Assembly: GCF_019212185.1 (NCBI RefSeq)
Contig: NZ_CP078138.1
Location: 3,764,501-3,828,500 of the forward strand
Length of the DNA: 64,000 nt
Direction of reading: 5' to 3'
Source of the DNA: Pseudomonas fluorescens
Lineage (GTDB): Bacteria; Pseudomonadota; Gammaproteobacteria; Pseudomonadales; Pseudomonadaceae
Shown here: in pieces, positions 53,501 to 62,825 of the stretch
Numbering within the stretch: the first letter of the stretch is position 1
Layout: every line of letters starts with the position of its first letter
The notes under the pieces: model-generated
The model's database searches: none
The model's input: only the letters and a program-made list of their open reading frames with translations
What the model was told of the DNA's origin: nothing
Made by a program: the position numbers and the translations under genes

Positions 53501-55404
53501 AGGCGTCACAGCTGATCAGCCAGGCCAGGGATCTGGACCATCTACTGAGCGTTGCCAAAACCGCCTACGAAAAAAATCACAACGAGCTGGGAGTCGCCCG
53601 GGCGCGTCTGCGAGCATCACCCGACGACCAGCAACTGATGGATACGCAGCGGTTCAAGGTGCTTGCGCGATCCCGCAGCCGCCTGGATTTCCAGGTGCTG
53701 CAGGAACGAGAAGAGATCGTCATTGACCAACTGATCCAGGCCCGGCGTGAGCTGATCGAGGCTTTCCGCCAGCTCAAAGAGGTCGACGCGAGGTTCGACT
53801 TCGAGGGCAGCGCGACCGACGAGTACCATAAGATTTTGGGGGCCCACGTCTTGCGTATCCATCGCCTGACCGACCTCTATTTGGCCAGCTTCATTTCCGA
53901 GCAAGGCGAACCGCTGATCGAGAGGCAGCACAAAATCAATGACATTGAAGGCTCGCAGCGCATGTACGACATGCTGGAGAACAATTTTGCCGCCTCCGAG
54001 CGCTACACCCAGGCGATGATCGCCTTCGACGAGGTGCTGACGGAGCTGGCGCAGAACTTCAAGACCGGGCCGGCCATCCGCCTGAAGTTTCTCAAGGACA
54101 ATCCGCGCACCCGCTACTACAACCGCGATGCGGCGGTCCTTGAGTCACTGGATGTCCTCAACACCCTGAGCGTTGACTTCTTCAGCGATGCCAGCACGCC
54201 CCAGGAACAGTACTTCATCAAGGCCTACGAGGCGCGTCGTGACGACATGGTGGCGTTTGAAAACTCCCACCTCGACCTGATGATCACCGATGGCTTCACC
54301 CCACAGGAGCGCAAGGACGTCCTGAGCAACGTGATCAAACACTATGAAGAACGCCTGACATTCAATCGTTCGTTGCAGGAGCTCGGGTCACCGCTGATCC
54401 GGCAGCCCTTCATGGACCTGCTGATGACCCGCCTGGAGACCGCCCGCAGCAGTGCCGAGGCCGAACTCGCCGATCTGTTGCGCGAAGATGAATTTCTGCC
54501 TCCTTCATCGGCGGCACTTAAAACGCTGAAAGTCCCGTCGAACACCAAGCGCGTGTTCAAGTCACGGGACAAAGGTGCACTGGTGGGTGAGCTGGAGCCG
54601 GCGCAGGCCGGTATGCCGTTTGCGACGATGGTCAGCCGCCATCCGGTGACCCTGCAGGTGGGCGGCCGATTCATGGAGCACCCCGGTGAGGGATGGGTCG
54701 AGATTGTCGACGCCGCACCGGTAAAACCGACCCTGACACCCCCGCCGCGTGCTTTCGCCGTCCTGCGGGCAGAGGGGCAGCGACTGATCGACGAGGTCCC
54801 GGCCATTGAGCGTTCAATCGACTTTCAAAGGAAGAAGCTCGCCGATCCGCTACGCCGCGATCAGCTCAACCCGCGTGACTGGAACGACATGCTGGGCTAC
54901 CAGGCCGAACGGATCGAAACCCTGGCCGGCGAGCTTGAGCGCACCCATGCCGAGCATCCGCAACTGGCCGGCGCCCTCGAAACCCTACGCAGTGGTGCCG
55001 CGCAAGCCCGCCTGAAGGGCCAGCAACACTGCATCGAGGGTTTCAAGGCACAACGTCCGCGCGAGGAAAACATTCAGTACCTGCGTGATCACCAGGCGGT
55101 GGATATTGGCCTGGTCCAGGCGCTCAAGCGCACCGCAGCCAAAGACTATCTGACGGAGTTTGCGATCCGTGAGAAAAACTCGCTGAAGGTCCTGTGGTAC
55201 GCACACTTTCACTATGCCCAGGCGAGCAGCACGCCTGCGAGCTACAGCGTCGCCCACCTGAAGCGCCCGGAGCATCGTTTTATCACGCTCAAGGACCTGA
55301 TAGCCAAGGCCGGAGCGGACAACACAGTGATCGTCCGCGATCTCTACAGTCCGATTACCGCGCCACGGGATCAACGTCTGTTTCTGAGCATGCTGCCGAA
55401 TTGA
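50575..55404 (+). CDS. Giant DUF6543 / dermonecrotic-toxin-like protein
   Basis: 1609 residues, ATG with AGAAAGG upstream. Residues about 335-470 have the pattern of the DUF6543 (dermonecrotic toxin N-terminal) domain: LPQWLKDGTDTQRDEYRQLL, LTAGKSFLDGIDNLQAFTLE, and a further domain to about 690. Two membrane-like segments follow (about 722-752 and 772-788), then a long charged coiled coil (about 949-1080) and a soluble C-terminal part with ELLREDEFL-like helical segments. No signal peptide. Such proteins in Pseudomonas are predicted toxins or effectors; no catalytic residues were identified. It stands alone, with no immunity-like gene before or after and a strong terminator at the end. Confidence 0.75.
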   Translation: MPDQTTLLPISLSDAPAQAVALRFAGRPTLRQIVGHVLAASILEQYPSLPLDPQVTRLAVPNRTGGWDFILLIDVALDFLAHGTRLDLTQEIDGRTHFLSNQLPSRLYFTGSQGPGRPDMAVIQDQILALADTLGTHLQNALSDYWNQLDEHGDSHWKWLGDLLASGLSSATSLLPVMQTTARDALYQLARHPDRRERKAILCPGGFVHAWCLETRLLSHGQSHSLLSPDLLIVQAERVFLYRSCGRLESYPDMHAFNQAWGSEVERQFQAETLVIERSEPDGNIFDTQAALLLERQLQSLDALRFPADQGVAALERRIAACTDPSRFFRDAPVPVAPAMEKIHAALPQWLKDGTDTQRDEYRQLLVEQARLQRLTAGKSFLDGIDNLQAFTLEALRTQLRLDHPDVQNEPQDLLLNFHVAAGDFGSGFVTHVPMPLSELAIRNLSAMPSRNMTVSDSSGKAVPAWLNADYILGVPGLFSSTEGLISRVNIGQRYPQQLKALLLDDAGESARRASLFGQMLKVQLPLQALEHAIRGEHGLSFHGYRCVRAVLHSQAPERVVDGQDIVIRSLAFIRQPGASADVVENMFIIEPRDIAVGPHILYRPVYRDALLQFASREALFEAIAHTGALQDSVLSWLPDKARPIYSHDGFNSPHILQFLSGDDSVRWEKPQPAQLAQDTSAQALASVNLTQYLYTCNARALVDLADRESVSNAESRWAIVREGGWLLFNTILLPVLSGPAMLAGWMLQLAVSLNQDIPALHSDDPTARELAWVDLLLNVGLLLMQLSSRGHPPLPVHESPDPALHLAALRRAPEETFVASAVIEQGATGLPASPPAGDSTQIDFIHSSARDSSSRRLLNALLELHVDWPVPAPEPVDIGIVRGLYRIDHQWYGSVAGLLFKVTVDLDLGEVYLIHPHKPGHPGFKLQTDGQGHWTLDRGLKLRGGGPKNRLQNKLAEIEKKRQQVRDEVGRIGEKASQLISQARDLDHLLSVAKTAYEKNHNELGVARARLRASPDDQQLMDTQRFKVLARSRSRLDFQVLQEREEIVIDQLIQARRELIEAFRQLKEVDARFDFEGSATDEYHKILGAHVLRIHRLTDLYLASFISEQGEPLIERQHKINDIEGSQRMYDMLENNFAASERYTQAMIAFDEVLTELAQNFKTGPAIRLKFLKDNPRTRYYNRDAAVLESLDVLNTLSVDFFSDASTPQEQYFIKAYEARRDDMVAFENSHLDLMITDGFTPQERKDVLSNVIKHYEERLTFNRSLQELGSPLIRQPFMDLLMTRLETARSSAEAELADLLREDEFLPPSSAALKTLKVPSNTKRVFKSRDKGALVGELEPAQAGMPFATMVSRHPVTLQVGGRFMEHPGEGWVEIVDAAPVKPTLTPPPRAFAVLRAEGQRLIDEVPAIERSIDFQRKKLADPLRRDQLNPRDWNDMLGYQAERIETLAGELERTHAEHPQLAGALETLRSGAAQARLKGQQHCIEGFKAQRPREENIQYLRDHQAVDIGLVQALKRTAAKDYLTEFAIREKNSLKVLWYAHFHYAQASSTPASYSVAHLKRPEHRFITLKDLIAKAGADNTVIVRDLYSPITAPRDQRLFLSMLPN

Positions 55405-55421
55405 TCGCCGCTCGTTGAACG

Positions 55422-55457
55422 GCGAAAGCCGCGCCTTTTCAGGGGCGCGGCTTTCGC
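55422..55457. terminator. Strong hairpin between convergent genes
   Basis: GCGAAAGCCGCGCC (55422-55435) and GGCGCGGCTTTCGC (55444-55457) form a perfect 14-base stem with a TTTTCAGG loop. It lies 18 bases after the giant gene and 21 bases after the stop of the convergent transporter, so it should stop both transcripts. T runs are short on both sides. Confidence 0.85.
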
Positions 55458-55477
55458 GTTTCAACACAACCGAAGGA

Positions 55478-57862
55478 TCAGTGGGCGAACAGCGAATTGC
55501 CCTTCTGCCCTGCCAGTTTCTCCGGCTTGATCAGGAAGCGCGCCAGCGCTGGCAGCAGCCACAGGGCACCGAACATGTTCCACAGCAACATAAAGGTCAG
55601 CATCAGGCCCATGTCGGCCTGGAACTTGATGGCCGAGAAGATCCAGGTGCACACGCCGATGGCCAGGCACAGGCCGGTGAACAGCACGGCTTTACCGGTG
55701 GACTTCAGCGTCTCGTAGTAGGCCTCTTGCAGCGGCAAACCGGCGCGCAGGAAACTTTCCAGGCGGCTGTAGATGTAGATGCCGTAGTCCACACCAATCC
55801 CCACGCCCAGCGCCACCACCGGCAGGGTCGCCACCTTGACGCCGATGCCCATGAAGGCCATCAGGGCGTTGCCGAGCACCGAGGTCAACACCAGCGGCAA
55901 GACGATGCACAGGGTCGCCGCCCACGAGCGGAAGGTGATCATGCACATGGTCGCGACGCAGATGTAGACCAGGATCAGAATCGTCAGCTCCGACTCCTTG
56001 ATCACCTCGTTGGTCGCCGCCTCGATCCCGGCGTTACCGGCCGCGAGGATGAACTCCAGACCGTCCTTGTTGTTCTCCTTGGCGAACTCTTGCACCGCAT
56101 GCACTGCGCGGTCGAGGGTTTCGGCCTTGTGGTCGTTGAGGAACACCAGCACCGGCGCCAGCGAGCAACTGTTGTTATACAGACCGTCGGCACGGGCGAT
56201 GGAGTTGTTCAGCACGTCCGGGTTGCGCGACAGGGTCTCCCATTTCAGGTTGCCCTCGTTCATGCCCTTGATCATCTGCTTGGATACGGTGACCAGGGAA
56301 ATCGCCGACTGCACGCCCTCGGTGTTCTGCATCTTCCACATCAGTTCATCGATCGGCGCCATGGCTTCGTAGCGCGAGCAGCCTTCAGCCTTGGTCTTGA
56401 CCATCACCACCAGCACGTCGGAACTGGTGGAGTAGTTGCTGATGATGAAGTTGTTGTCCTGGTTGTAGCGCGAGTCCGGACGCAGTTCCGGCGCGCCTTG
56501 GTCGAGGTCGCCGATCTTCAGGTTTTTGCTGTACCACAGGCCGCCACCGAAGGCGACCAGGGCGATCAGGATCGACACCGGGGCGACTTTCGAGCTGGCG
56601 AAGTTCGACAGCAGGCGCCAGAACGGATGCTCGCGGGTCGCGTCCTTCTTGCTGCGGGCGATTGCACGCTTGCTGATGCCGACATAGGAAATCGCCACTG
56701 GCAGCAGAATCAGGTTGGTGAACACGATCACCGCCACGCCGATCGAAGCACCGATGGCCAGCTCGCGAATCACCCCGATGTCGATGATCAGCAAGGTGAT
56801 GAAGCCCACGGCGTCAGCCAGAATCGCGATCATCCCCGGCAGGAACAGCTGGCGGAAGGTGCGCCGGGCTGCGGTCAGGGCGTTGTCGGCCTCACCGGAT
56901 TGCAAAGCGATGCCGTTGATTTTCTGCACGCCGTGGGAAATACCGATGGCGAAGATCAGGAACGGCACCAGCATCGAGTACGGATCGAGGCCAAAGCCGA
57001 ACGCATGCATCAGCCCCAGTTGCCAGATCACCGCCACCAGGGTGGTGATCAATACGGCCACGGTGCTGCGCACGCAATGGGTGAACCACAGCAGGAGGAT
57101 CAGAGTGATGACGAAGGCCACGCCGAAGAACAGCACCACCATGATCAGGCCATCGATCAAGTCACCGACTTTCTTGGCGAAACCGACGATGTGGATCTTG
57201 ATGTTGGGGTTCTGCTTTTCGAACTTGTCGCGGATCTTCTCTTCAAGCTCGTGGGAGAACTTCTGGTAGTCCAGAGCCAGCAGCTTGCCCTGGTCCTGCG
57301 GGTCCGGGTAGGACTCCAGCAGCGGGATATCGACGATACTCGACTTGAAATCGTTGGCCACCAGACGCCCGACCTGCCCCGACTTGAGCACGTTGTTACG
57401 CAGCAGTTCGAGGCTGTCGGCCGAGCCGTTGTAGCTCTGCGGGATCACTTCACCACCGGCAAAACCTTCCTCGGTCACTTCGGTCCAGCGCACGCTTGGA
57501 CTCCACAGCGACTTGAGCCCCGAGCGATCAACGCCGGAGATGTAGAACACCTCGTCGTTGATCTGGCGCAGGGTCTCCATGTACTCCTTGGAGAAGATGT
57601 CGCCGTTGGTGGCCTCCACCGAAATCCGCACGGTGTTGCCCAGGTTGGCCAGGTCGTTGCGGTGCTCCATCATTTTTTCAATGAATGGATGTTCCAGCGG
57701 GATCATTTTTTCAAAGCTGGTGGACGGCCGGATTAGCGTCGCCTGCCAGAACAGGAAAATGCTCACCAGCAAGCAGATCACGATGACTGCCGGGCGGTTG
57801 TTGAAAATCAGGCGTTCGAGAAAGGTCGCCTTGTCTTGGTGGTGGCTGCTCATGGATGTCAT
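55478..57862 (-). CDS. MMPL/RND-superfamily transporter (HAE3-like)
   Basis: 794 residues with two copies of the RND half: a first membrane segment, a periplasmic loop, then five more segments (IGISHGVQKINGIAL, FLPGMIAILADAVGFITLL), and a repeat with VALGVGIGVDYGIYIYSRLE. Such proteins export lipids or hydrophobic compounds without needing an outer-membrane channel of their own. It is translated after a YCF48-like gene on the same strand with a 28-base gap. The start at 57862 is preferred only slightly over ATG at 57853. In other bacteria this pair often stands with DUF1302 and DUF1329 genes; neither is in the window. Confidence 0.9.
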   Translation of the reverse strand: MTSMSSHHQDKATFLERLIFNNRPAVIVICLLVSIFLFWQATLIRPSTSFEKMIPLEHPFIEKMMEHRNDLANLGNTVRISVEATNGDIFSKEYMETLRQINDEVFYISGVDRSGLKSLWSPSVRWTEVTEEGFAGGEVIPQSYNGSADSLELLRNNVLKSGQVGRLVANDFKSSIVDIPLLESYPDPQDQGKLLALDYQKFSHELEEKIRDKFEKQNPNIKIHIVGFAKKVGDLIDGLIMVVLFFGVAFVITLILLLWFTHCVRSTVAVLITTLVAVIWQLGLMHAFGFGLDPYSMLVPFLIFAIGISHGVQKINGIALQSGEADNALTAARRTFRQLFLPGMIAILADAVGFITLLIIDIGVIRELAIGASIGVAVIVFTNLILLPVAISYVGISKRAIARSKKDATREHPFWRLLSNFASSKVAPVSILIALVAFGGGLWYSKNLKIGDLDQGAPELRPDSRYNQDNNFIISNYSTSSDVLVVMVKTKAEGCSRYEAMAPIDELMWKMQNTEGVQSAISLVTVSKQMIKGMNEGNLKWETLSRNPDVLNNSIARADGLYNNSCSLAPVLVFLNDHKAETLDRAVHAVQEFAKENNKDGLEFILAAGNAGIEAATNEVIKESELTILILVYICVATMCMITFRSWAATLCIVLPLVLTSVLGNALMAFMGIGVKVATLPVVALGVGIGVDYGIYIYSRLESFLRAGLPLQEAYYETLKSTGKAVLFTGLCLAIGVCTWIFSAIKFQADMGLMLTFMLLWNMFGALWLLPALARFLIKPEKLAGQKGNSLFAH

Positions 57863-57890
57863 CTCTCCGCCTTCTTATTATGTGCCCGGC

Positions 57891-58943
57891 TCATTTGCTT
57901 AGCTCAGCGCCGGTTGGCATCGACACGCGAACGCCGCCCTGTCCGACCAGAATCAGGTTGCCATTGCCTGCGGCAGTCACGCCCGAGACGGAGATCCGGT
58001 CCGGTCGATTTAACACGCTGAAGCTTTGGCCATCGTCACTGCTGCGCACCACACTGCCGCCGTTGCCGACGATGACGATGGAGCCATCGTCGAGCAGGGT
58101 CGCGCCCGACAATCCGAACTCCAGCGCACCGCGTGCGGCCTTGAGTTCGACCGGCTCCCAGGTGCTGCCGAAATCACGTGAGCGAAACAGGTTGCCGCGC
58201 AGGCCGTATGCCAACAGGGTTGCTGGTTGGGCGGTGCCGATCACGCCGAATAGCGAGCCTTCATACGGCCCTTCGACGTGTTCCCAGGTCTCGCCCCAAT
58301 CGGCCGAGCGGAACATGCTGCCTTGCTCGCCGACGATGAACAGTCCGGAATCCTTGACCGCGGCAATGCCGTTGAGGTGGTACTGATCTTCGTTGTCGAG
58401 GCGGTCGCTGACGTCTTCCCAGGTCTTGCCACCGTCGGTGGTGGTCAATAGAGCGCCATAGGCACCCACGGCAAAGCCGCTGTTGGTGTCCTTGAACCAG
58501 ACGTCGAGCAAGGGTGCTTCGCGCTTGAGGTCTTCGAATTGTTTGGTCCAGGTGAGACCGCCATCGGTGCTGGCGAGGATCTGCGCATCGTGTCCGACGG
58601 CCCAGCCGTGCTGCTCGTCAACGAAGAACACGGAGGTCAGCAGTTGCCGGGTCGGCACTTTGGCCTGGGTCCAGGTGGCGCCCTGATCATTGGAGTAGAG
58701 AATGTGCCCGCGATCGCCGACCGCGATCAGCCGGTTGCCGGCGTGCACCACATCGAGCATCAAGCCCTTGGCGGCCTTGGCCGATTCAATTGAATAGACG
58801 GTTTCGACGGCGGGCGTCGCGGCCGCCAGCACCGGGGCCGACAGCACTGCAGTCGCCAGCAGCGAGAGCGCTGTAGCCAGCATTGCGAATCTGCGCAGTG
58901 CCGGCGGGCGGCCAATACCCACACCCATGACAGGCTCACTCAT
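57891..58943 (-). CDS. YCF48/Hcf136-like beta-propeller protein, exported
   Basis: 350 residues from the ATG at 58943, which has AGAAAGG before it; ATG at 58958 has no such site. A signal peptide (near APVLAAAT) is followed by repeats of the BNR/YCF48 type (VGDRGHILYSNDQGATWTQ, VGAYGALLTTTDGGKTWED, VGEQGSMFRSADWGETWEH, YGLRGNLFRSRDFGSTWEP). It should be periplasmic. It is a known partner of MMPL-type exporters by gene neighbourhood; the function is not settled. Confidence 0.9.
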   Translation of the reverse strand: MSEPVMGVGIGRPPALRRFAMLATALSLLATAVLSAPVLAAATPAVETVYSIESAKAAKGLMLDVVHAGNRLIAVGDRGHILYSNDQGATWTQAKVPTRQLLTSVFFVDEQHGWAVGHDAQILASTDGGLTWTKQFEDLKREAPLLDVWFKDTNSGFAVGAYGALLTTTDGGKTWEDVSDRLDNEDQYHLNGIAAVKDSGLFIVGEQGSMFRSADWGETWEHVEGPYEGSLFGVIGTAQPATLLAYGLRGNLFRSRDFGSTWEPVELKAARGALEFGLSGATLLDDGSIVIVGNGGSVVRSSDDGQSFSVLNRPDRISVSGVTAAGNGNLILVGQGGVRVSMPTGAELSK

Positions 58944-59326
58944 AGACCTTTCTCCCATTATTATTGTCAGGTCGTTTAACCCTTGGGGCGCCGTTCAGGG
59001 AGTTCATGCTCTTTTTAAACAGATTCAACACACTGCTGAAACCTGCCGTCTAGAGCCCCTTCTGCGGGCTGGCTTATCCTATCCAGCTTTGGAATCGTCT
59101 GACAATCAACGCCACGTTATGTTTTGTTAACCTGGGGATTGAGGGTAGATGCTGAATGAGCGGTCATTCGTGGGGATGATGAAAAAAGCTCGCTGAACTC
59201 GATGTTTGTAGGAGCTTGCTGGCGAAGGACTTGAGAGCGCCGCGTGCAGTCAGGAAACCCGCGTCATCGTTCAAGACCTTCACCGGCAAGCCGGCTCCTA
59301 GTGAATCTGCGTCGCCTGGTTGAGCA
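58944..59326. other. Intergenic stretch with REP
   Basis: About 380 bases between the YCF48-like gene (minus) and the end of pepN (minus). Bases 59208-59300 hold a REP pair: GTAGGAGCTTGCTGGCGAAGG at the left (shortened in the family) and its inverted form CTTCACCGGCAAGCCGGCTC at the right. The promoter of the YCF48-MMPL pair must lie in 58950-59200; no operator was found. An A-rich GATGAAAAAAGCTCGCTGAA stretch near 59180 may be part of it. Confidence 0.55.
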
Positions 59327-61984
59327 TCAAGCCAGGCTTTTGCTGACCACCTCATACACATCGCTGGACAACTCACCGGAGGCACGGATGCGTTCCAGCT
59401 CGGCCTTCATCAATGCCTGGCGGGCGCTGTCGTATTTACGCCAGCGGGTCAGCGGCGCCAATTGCCGGGAGGCGATCTGCGGGTTGAAGCCGTTGAGTTC
59501 GATCACCAGATCGGCGAGGAAACGGTAGCCGGAGCCGTCGGCGGCATGGAAGTTGATCAGGTTCTGCCCGGCGAATGCACCGATCAGCGCCCGTACCTTG
59601 TTCGGGTTCTTGATGGTGAACGCCGGGTGCTGCATCAGCGTCTTGACCCGCTCCAGGCCACCCGGCAAGGTGCTGCCGGCCTGCACGCTGAACCACTGGT
59701 CCATCACCAGCGGGTTGGCCTTGAAGTGCTCGGCGAAGCTGGCCAGGGCCTCGGCCTTCTGCTCGTCGAACGGCGAGTTGACCAACACCGCCAGCGCGGT
59801 CAGACGTTCGGTCATGTTGTCGCAATGTTCGAACTGCTCGAGGGTCGCCGCCAACACTTCCGGCTTGCCGCTGAGCATCAGGTACGACAGCGCGATGTTC
59901 TGCAGGGCGCGCCGGGCGAAATGCTCGGCTTCGGCCACGTACGGGGTCTGGCGGGACAGGTCGCGATTGGCCTGGTAACGCAGCCACAGGCCTTCGAAAA
60001 GGGCGTCTGCCAGTTGCTTGCGGGCGAATTCGCGGGCGTTGTGGATCGCTTCGACGTCTGCCACTTCGCTGATTTCAGTCAGGTATGCCTCACCTGGCAG
60101 CGAGAGCATTTCGGCAACCATGGCCTGGTCCAGCGACTCATCGGACAGCACGGTTTTCAGCGCCGTCACCAGCCGTGGATCGAGAGTCAGCGTCTCGCCC
60201 TTCTGCTGCTGAGCGATCAATTCCTGCAACACCTGCACCGCCAGTTGCTGTCCAGCATCCCAGCGGTTGAAGCCGTCGCTGTCGTGCTGCATCAAGAACA
60301 TCAGCTGGTCGCGGTTGTACGGGAAGCTCAGCTTGACCGGCGCCGAGAAGCCACGCAGCAGGGACGGCAGCGGTTGTTCGGCGATGTCGACGAAGATGAA
60401 GGTCTGTTCCGCTTCGGTGACCGAGATCACCCGGGATGTACCTTGAGCGGCGGCTTCGCCGGTCAGGCGCAGGGCAATCTCGTTGCCTTGGCTGTCCAGC
60501 AGGCCCAGCGCAACCGGGATCACGAATGGCAGTTTTTCCACCTTGTCCGGGGTCTGCGGGCAGCTCTGGCGGAAGGTCAGGCTGTAGGTCTTCGCGGCGG
60601 CGTCATAGGACTCGCTCACCGCCAGGCGTGGTGTACCGGCCTGGCTGTACCAGCGCTTGAACTGGGTCAGGTCGACGCTGTTGGCATCTTCCATGGCCTT
60701 GATGAAGTCATCGCAGGTCACCGCCTGGCCGTCATGGCGTTCGAAGTACAGGTCGCTGCCTTTACGGAAACCCTCGGCGCCAAGCAGGGTGTGAATCATA
60801 CCGACCACTTCCGAACCCTTCTCGTAGACCGTCAGGGTGTAGAAGTTGGAGATCTCGATGAAGCTGTCCGGGCGCACGGCATGGGCCATGGGGCCGGCGT
60901 CTTCGGCGAACTGGTGGGTGCGCAGGAACGCCACGTCCTGGATGCGCTTGACCGTGGCCGAGTTCATGTCGGCGGAGAAGCCCGAGTCGCGGAACACGGT
61001 GAAGCCTTCCTTGAGCGACAACTGGAACCAGTCGCGGCAGGTCACGCGGTTGCCCGACCAGTTGTGGAAGTATTCATGGGCGACGATCGCTTCGACCCGC
61101 TGGTGCGCGGCATCGGTGGCGGTCTCGGCGCGGGCCAGCACGGCGCTGGAGTTGAAGATGTTGAGGCCCTTGTTCTCCATGGCCCCCATGTTGAAATCGT
61201 TGACCGCGACAATCATGAAGATGTCCAGGTCGTACTCGCGGCCATACACCTCTTCGTCCCAGCGCATGGACTTCTTCAGGCTGTTCATCGCGTGCTGGCA
61301 TTTGTCGATATTTTCCGGCTCGACGTAGATGCGCAGCGCCACGTCGCGCTGGTTCATGGTGGTGAAGCTGTCTTCGACGCACCACAGGTCACCGGCCACC
61401 AGGGCAAACAGGTACGCCGGTTTCTTGAACGGGTCTTCCCAGGTCGCCCAGTGCCGGCCGTCTTCGCCAGGACCGGACGCGATCGGGTTGCCGTTGGACA
61501 GCAACACCGGGTAGCTGTGCTGCTCGGCGACCACGGTGGTGGTGAAGGCGCTCATCACATCCGGGCGGTCGAGGTAATAGGTGATCTTGCGAAAGCCCTC
61601 GGCTTCGCACTGGGTGCAGAACATCGTGCCGGATTTGTACAGGCCTTCCAGGGCGGTGTTGGTTTCCGGGTGGATGCGCACGCTGGTGTCGACCGTGAAG
61701 GTGGTACTGGTCGGGTGCAGGGTCAGGTGGCTGTCAGTCAACTGGTAGTCGCCGGCGTCCAGCGCATGGTCCGCCAGGCTCACTGCCAGCAGTTCCAGCT
61801 GTTGGCCATCGAGCACCAACGGTGGCAGGCCCGGGCCACGCTCGGGGTTGCGGCGCATCACCAGTTGCGCGTGGACCAGGCTGTGGTCCTCGAACAACTC
61901 GAAGGTCAGGTGTGTTTCGTCGATCAGGTACTCGGGTGCCTGATAGTCCTTGAGGTAAATCATCTTCGGTTGTTCGGTGCGCAT
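59327..61984 (-). CDS. pepN: Aminopeptidase N
   Basis: 885 residues, M1 metallopeptidase of the E. coli PepN type. The exopeptidase motif GAMEN is at 267-271, the zinc site HEYFH at 303-307 and the third zinc ligand Glu326 (KEGFTVF) with the exact spacing of the family. AAGGA stands before the ATG, 10 bases after the DUF2797 stop. It cleaves N-terminal residues from peptides in the cytoplasm and completes protein turnover. Confidence 0.96.
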   Translation of the reverse strand: MRTEQPKMIYLKDYQAPEYLIDETHLTFELFEDHSLVHAQLVMRRNPERGPGLPPLVLDGQQLELLAVSLADHALDAGDYQLTDSHLTLHPTSTTFTVDTSVRIHPETNTALEGLYKSGTMFCTQCEAEGFRKITYYLDRPDVMSAFTTTVVAEQHSYPVLLSNGNPIASGPGEDGRHWATWEDPFKKPAYLFALVAGDLWCVEDSFTTMNQRDVALRIYVEPENIDKCQHAMNSLKKSMRWDEEVYGREYDLDIFMIVAVNDFNMGAMENKGLNIFNSSAVLARAETATDAAHQRVEAIVAHEYFHNWSGNRVTCRDWFQLSLKEGFTVFRDSGFSADMNSATVKRIQDVAFLRTHQFAEDAGPMAHAVRPDSFIEISNFYTLTVYEKGSEVVGMIHTLLGAEGFRKGSDLYFERHDGQAVTCDDFIKAMEDANSVDLTQFKRWYSQAGTPRLAVSESYDAAAKTYSLTFRQSCPQTPDKVEKLPFVIPVALGLLDSQGNEIALRLTGEAAAQGTSRVISVTEAEQTFIFVDIAEQPLPSLLRGFSAPVKLSFPYNRDQLMFLMQHDSDGFNRWDAGQQLAVQVLQELIAQQQKGETLTLDPRLVTALKTVLSDESLDQAMVAEMLSLPGEAYLTEISEVADVEAIHNAREFARKQLADALFEGLWLRYQANRDLSRQTPYVAEAEHFARRALQNIALSYLMLSGKPEVLAATLEQFEHCDNMTERLTALAVLVNSPFDEQKAEALASFAEHFKANPLVMDQWFSVQAGSTLPGGLERVKTLMQHPAFTIKNPNKVRALIGAFAGQNLINFHAADGSGYRFLADLVIELNGFNPQIASRQLAPLTRWRKYDSARQALMKAELERIRASGELSSDVYEVVSKSLA

Positions 61985-61994
61985 GCTGGAGTCC

Positions 61995-62825
61995 TTACTG
62001 ATGCACGGCGAGCTGGTAGGCCGTGTACTTACGAATATTGATCACGCCGGTGTCGAAAATCAGGTACTGGCCCTTGATTCCCATCAGCGTGCCTTCGGCA
62101 ATCGGCTGCTTGTCCAGGTTGAAGCTGACAATCTTGGCCGGGTACTGCTCGACCGGATAGCGAATTTCCAGCGGCGCGACGTCGGTTACTGTCTGGATCG
62201 CCTGCAGGCCAAATCGTTCCTGCAGGCCCTGCAAACCGTCGGCACAACTGGCGAACAACTGATCGCGCACCTGAGCCAGGTCGACAGGCGTGGCATCGCC
62301 CTTGAGCAAGGCGCGCCAGTTGGTCTTGTCGGCCACCTGGCTGCGCAGCAGGTCTTCGACGAAGCCCGATTGCTGGCGAGTGGCAACACGCATGATCGGC
62401 AGGGCCTGGCTGGCACCCTGGTCGATCCAGCGGGTCGGCAGTTGGGTAGCGCGGGTGATCCCGACCTTGACCCCGGAGGAATTCGACAGATACACGATGT
62501 GATCGGTCATGCAGAACTGCTCGCCCCACTGCGGCTCGCGGCAGGTGCCGGCGTCGTAGTGGCAGCGCTCGGGGCTCATGATGCAGACGTCACACTGGGC
62601 CAGTTTGGTCATGCACGGGTAGCAGTAGCCCTGGCTGAAACTGGTCTTGGTCTTGCGCCCGCAATGGGTGCAGTGGATCGCCCCCAGGTATTCCAGGCGC
62701 ACTGTGGAGCCGATCAACGGATTGACCGGCACCTCGCTGTCGCCCAGGCGAAAAGCATATTGCACGTTCGGCCCGTCGAGGCGCGCCGACATTTTACTGA
62801 TTGCACCGCGGCCAATCTCGATCAA
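61995..62825 (-). CDS. DUF2797 domain protein
   Basis: 276 residues from a TTG at 62825 that overlaps the yeaC stop (TTGA); an ATG at 62882 in the same frame lies 61 bases inside yeaC and adds residues of yeaC shadow. It has the DUF2797 features: FRLGDSEVPVNPLIGSTVRL, four Cys pairs (CTHC, CYPC, CDVC, C in GTCREPQWG) for zinc, and YLSNSSGVKVGITRATQLP, which resembles a GIY-YIG-like core. Function is not established. It sits in a run with yeaC and pepN. Confidence 0.85.
   Translation of the reverse strand: MIEIGRGAISKMSARLDGPNVQYAFRLGDSEVPVNPLIGSTVRLEYLGAIHCTHCGRKTKTSFSQGYCYPCMTKLAQCDVCIMSPERCHYDAGTCREPQWGEQFCMTDHIVYLSNSSGVKVGITRATQLPTRWIDQGASQALPIMRVATRQQSGFVEDLLRSQVADKTNWRALLKGDATPVDLAQVRDQLFASCADGLQGLQERFGLQAIQTVTDVAPLEIRYPVEQYPAKIVSFNLDKQPIAEGTLMGIKGQYLIFDTGVINIRKYTAYQLAVHQ

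Noticed and set aside
55415..57736. 773-codon plus-strand frame opposite the MMPL gene
   Set aside because: Rich in His, Gln and Asp from antisense reading; the MMPL gene has full RND motifs.
59462..62041. 859-codon plus-strand frame opposite pepN
   Set aside because: Antisense shadow of a gene with full M1 peptidase motifs.
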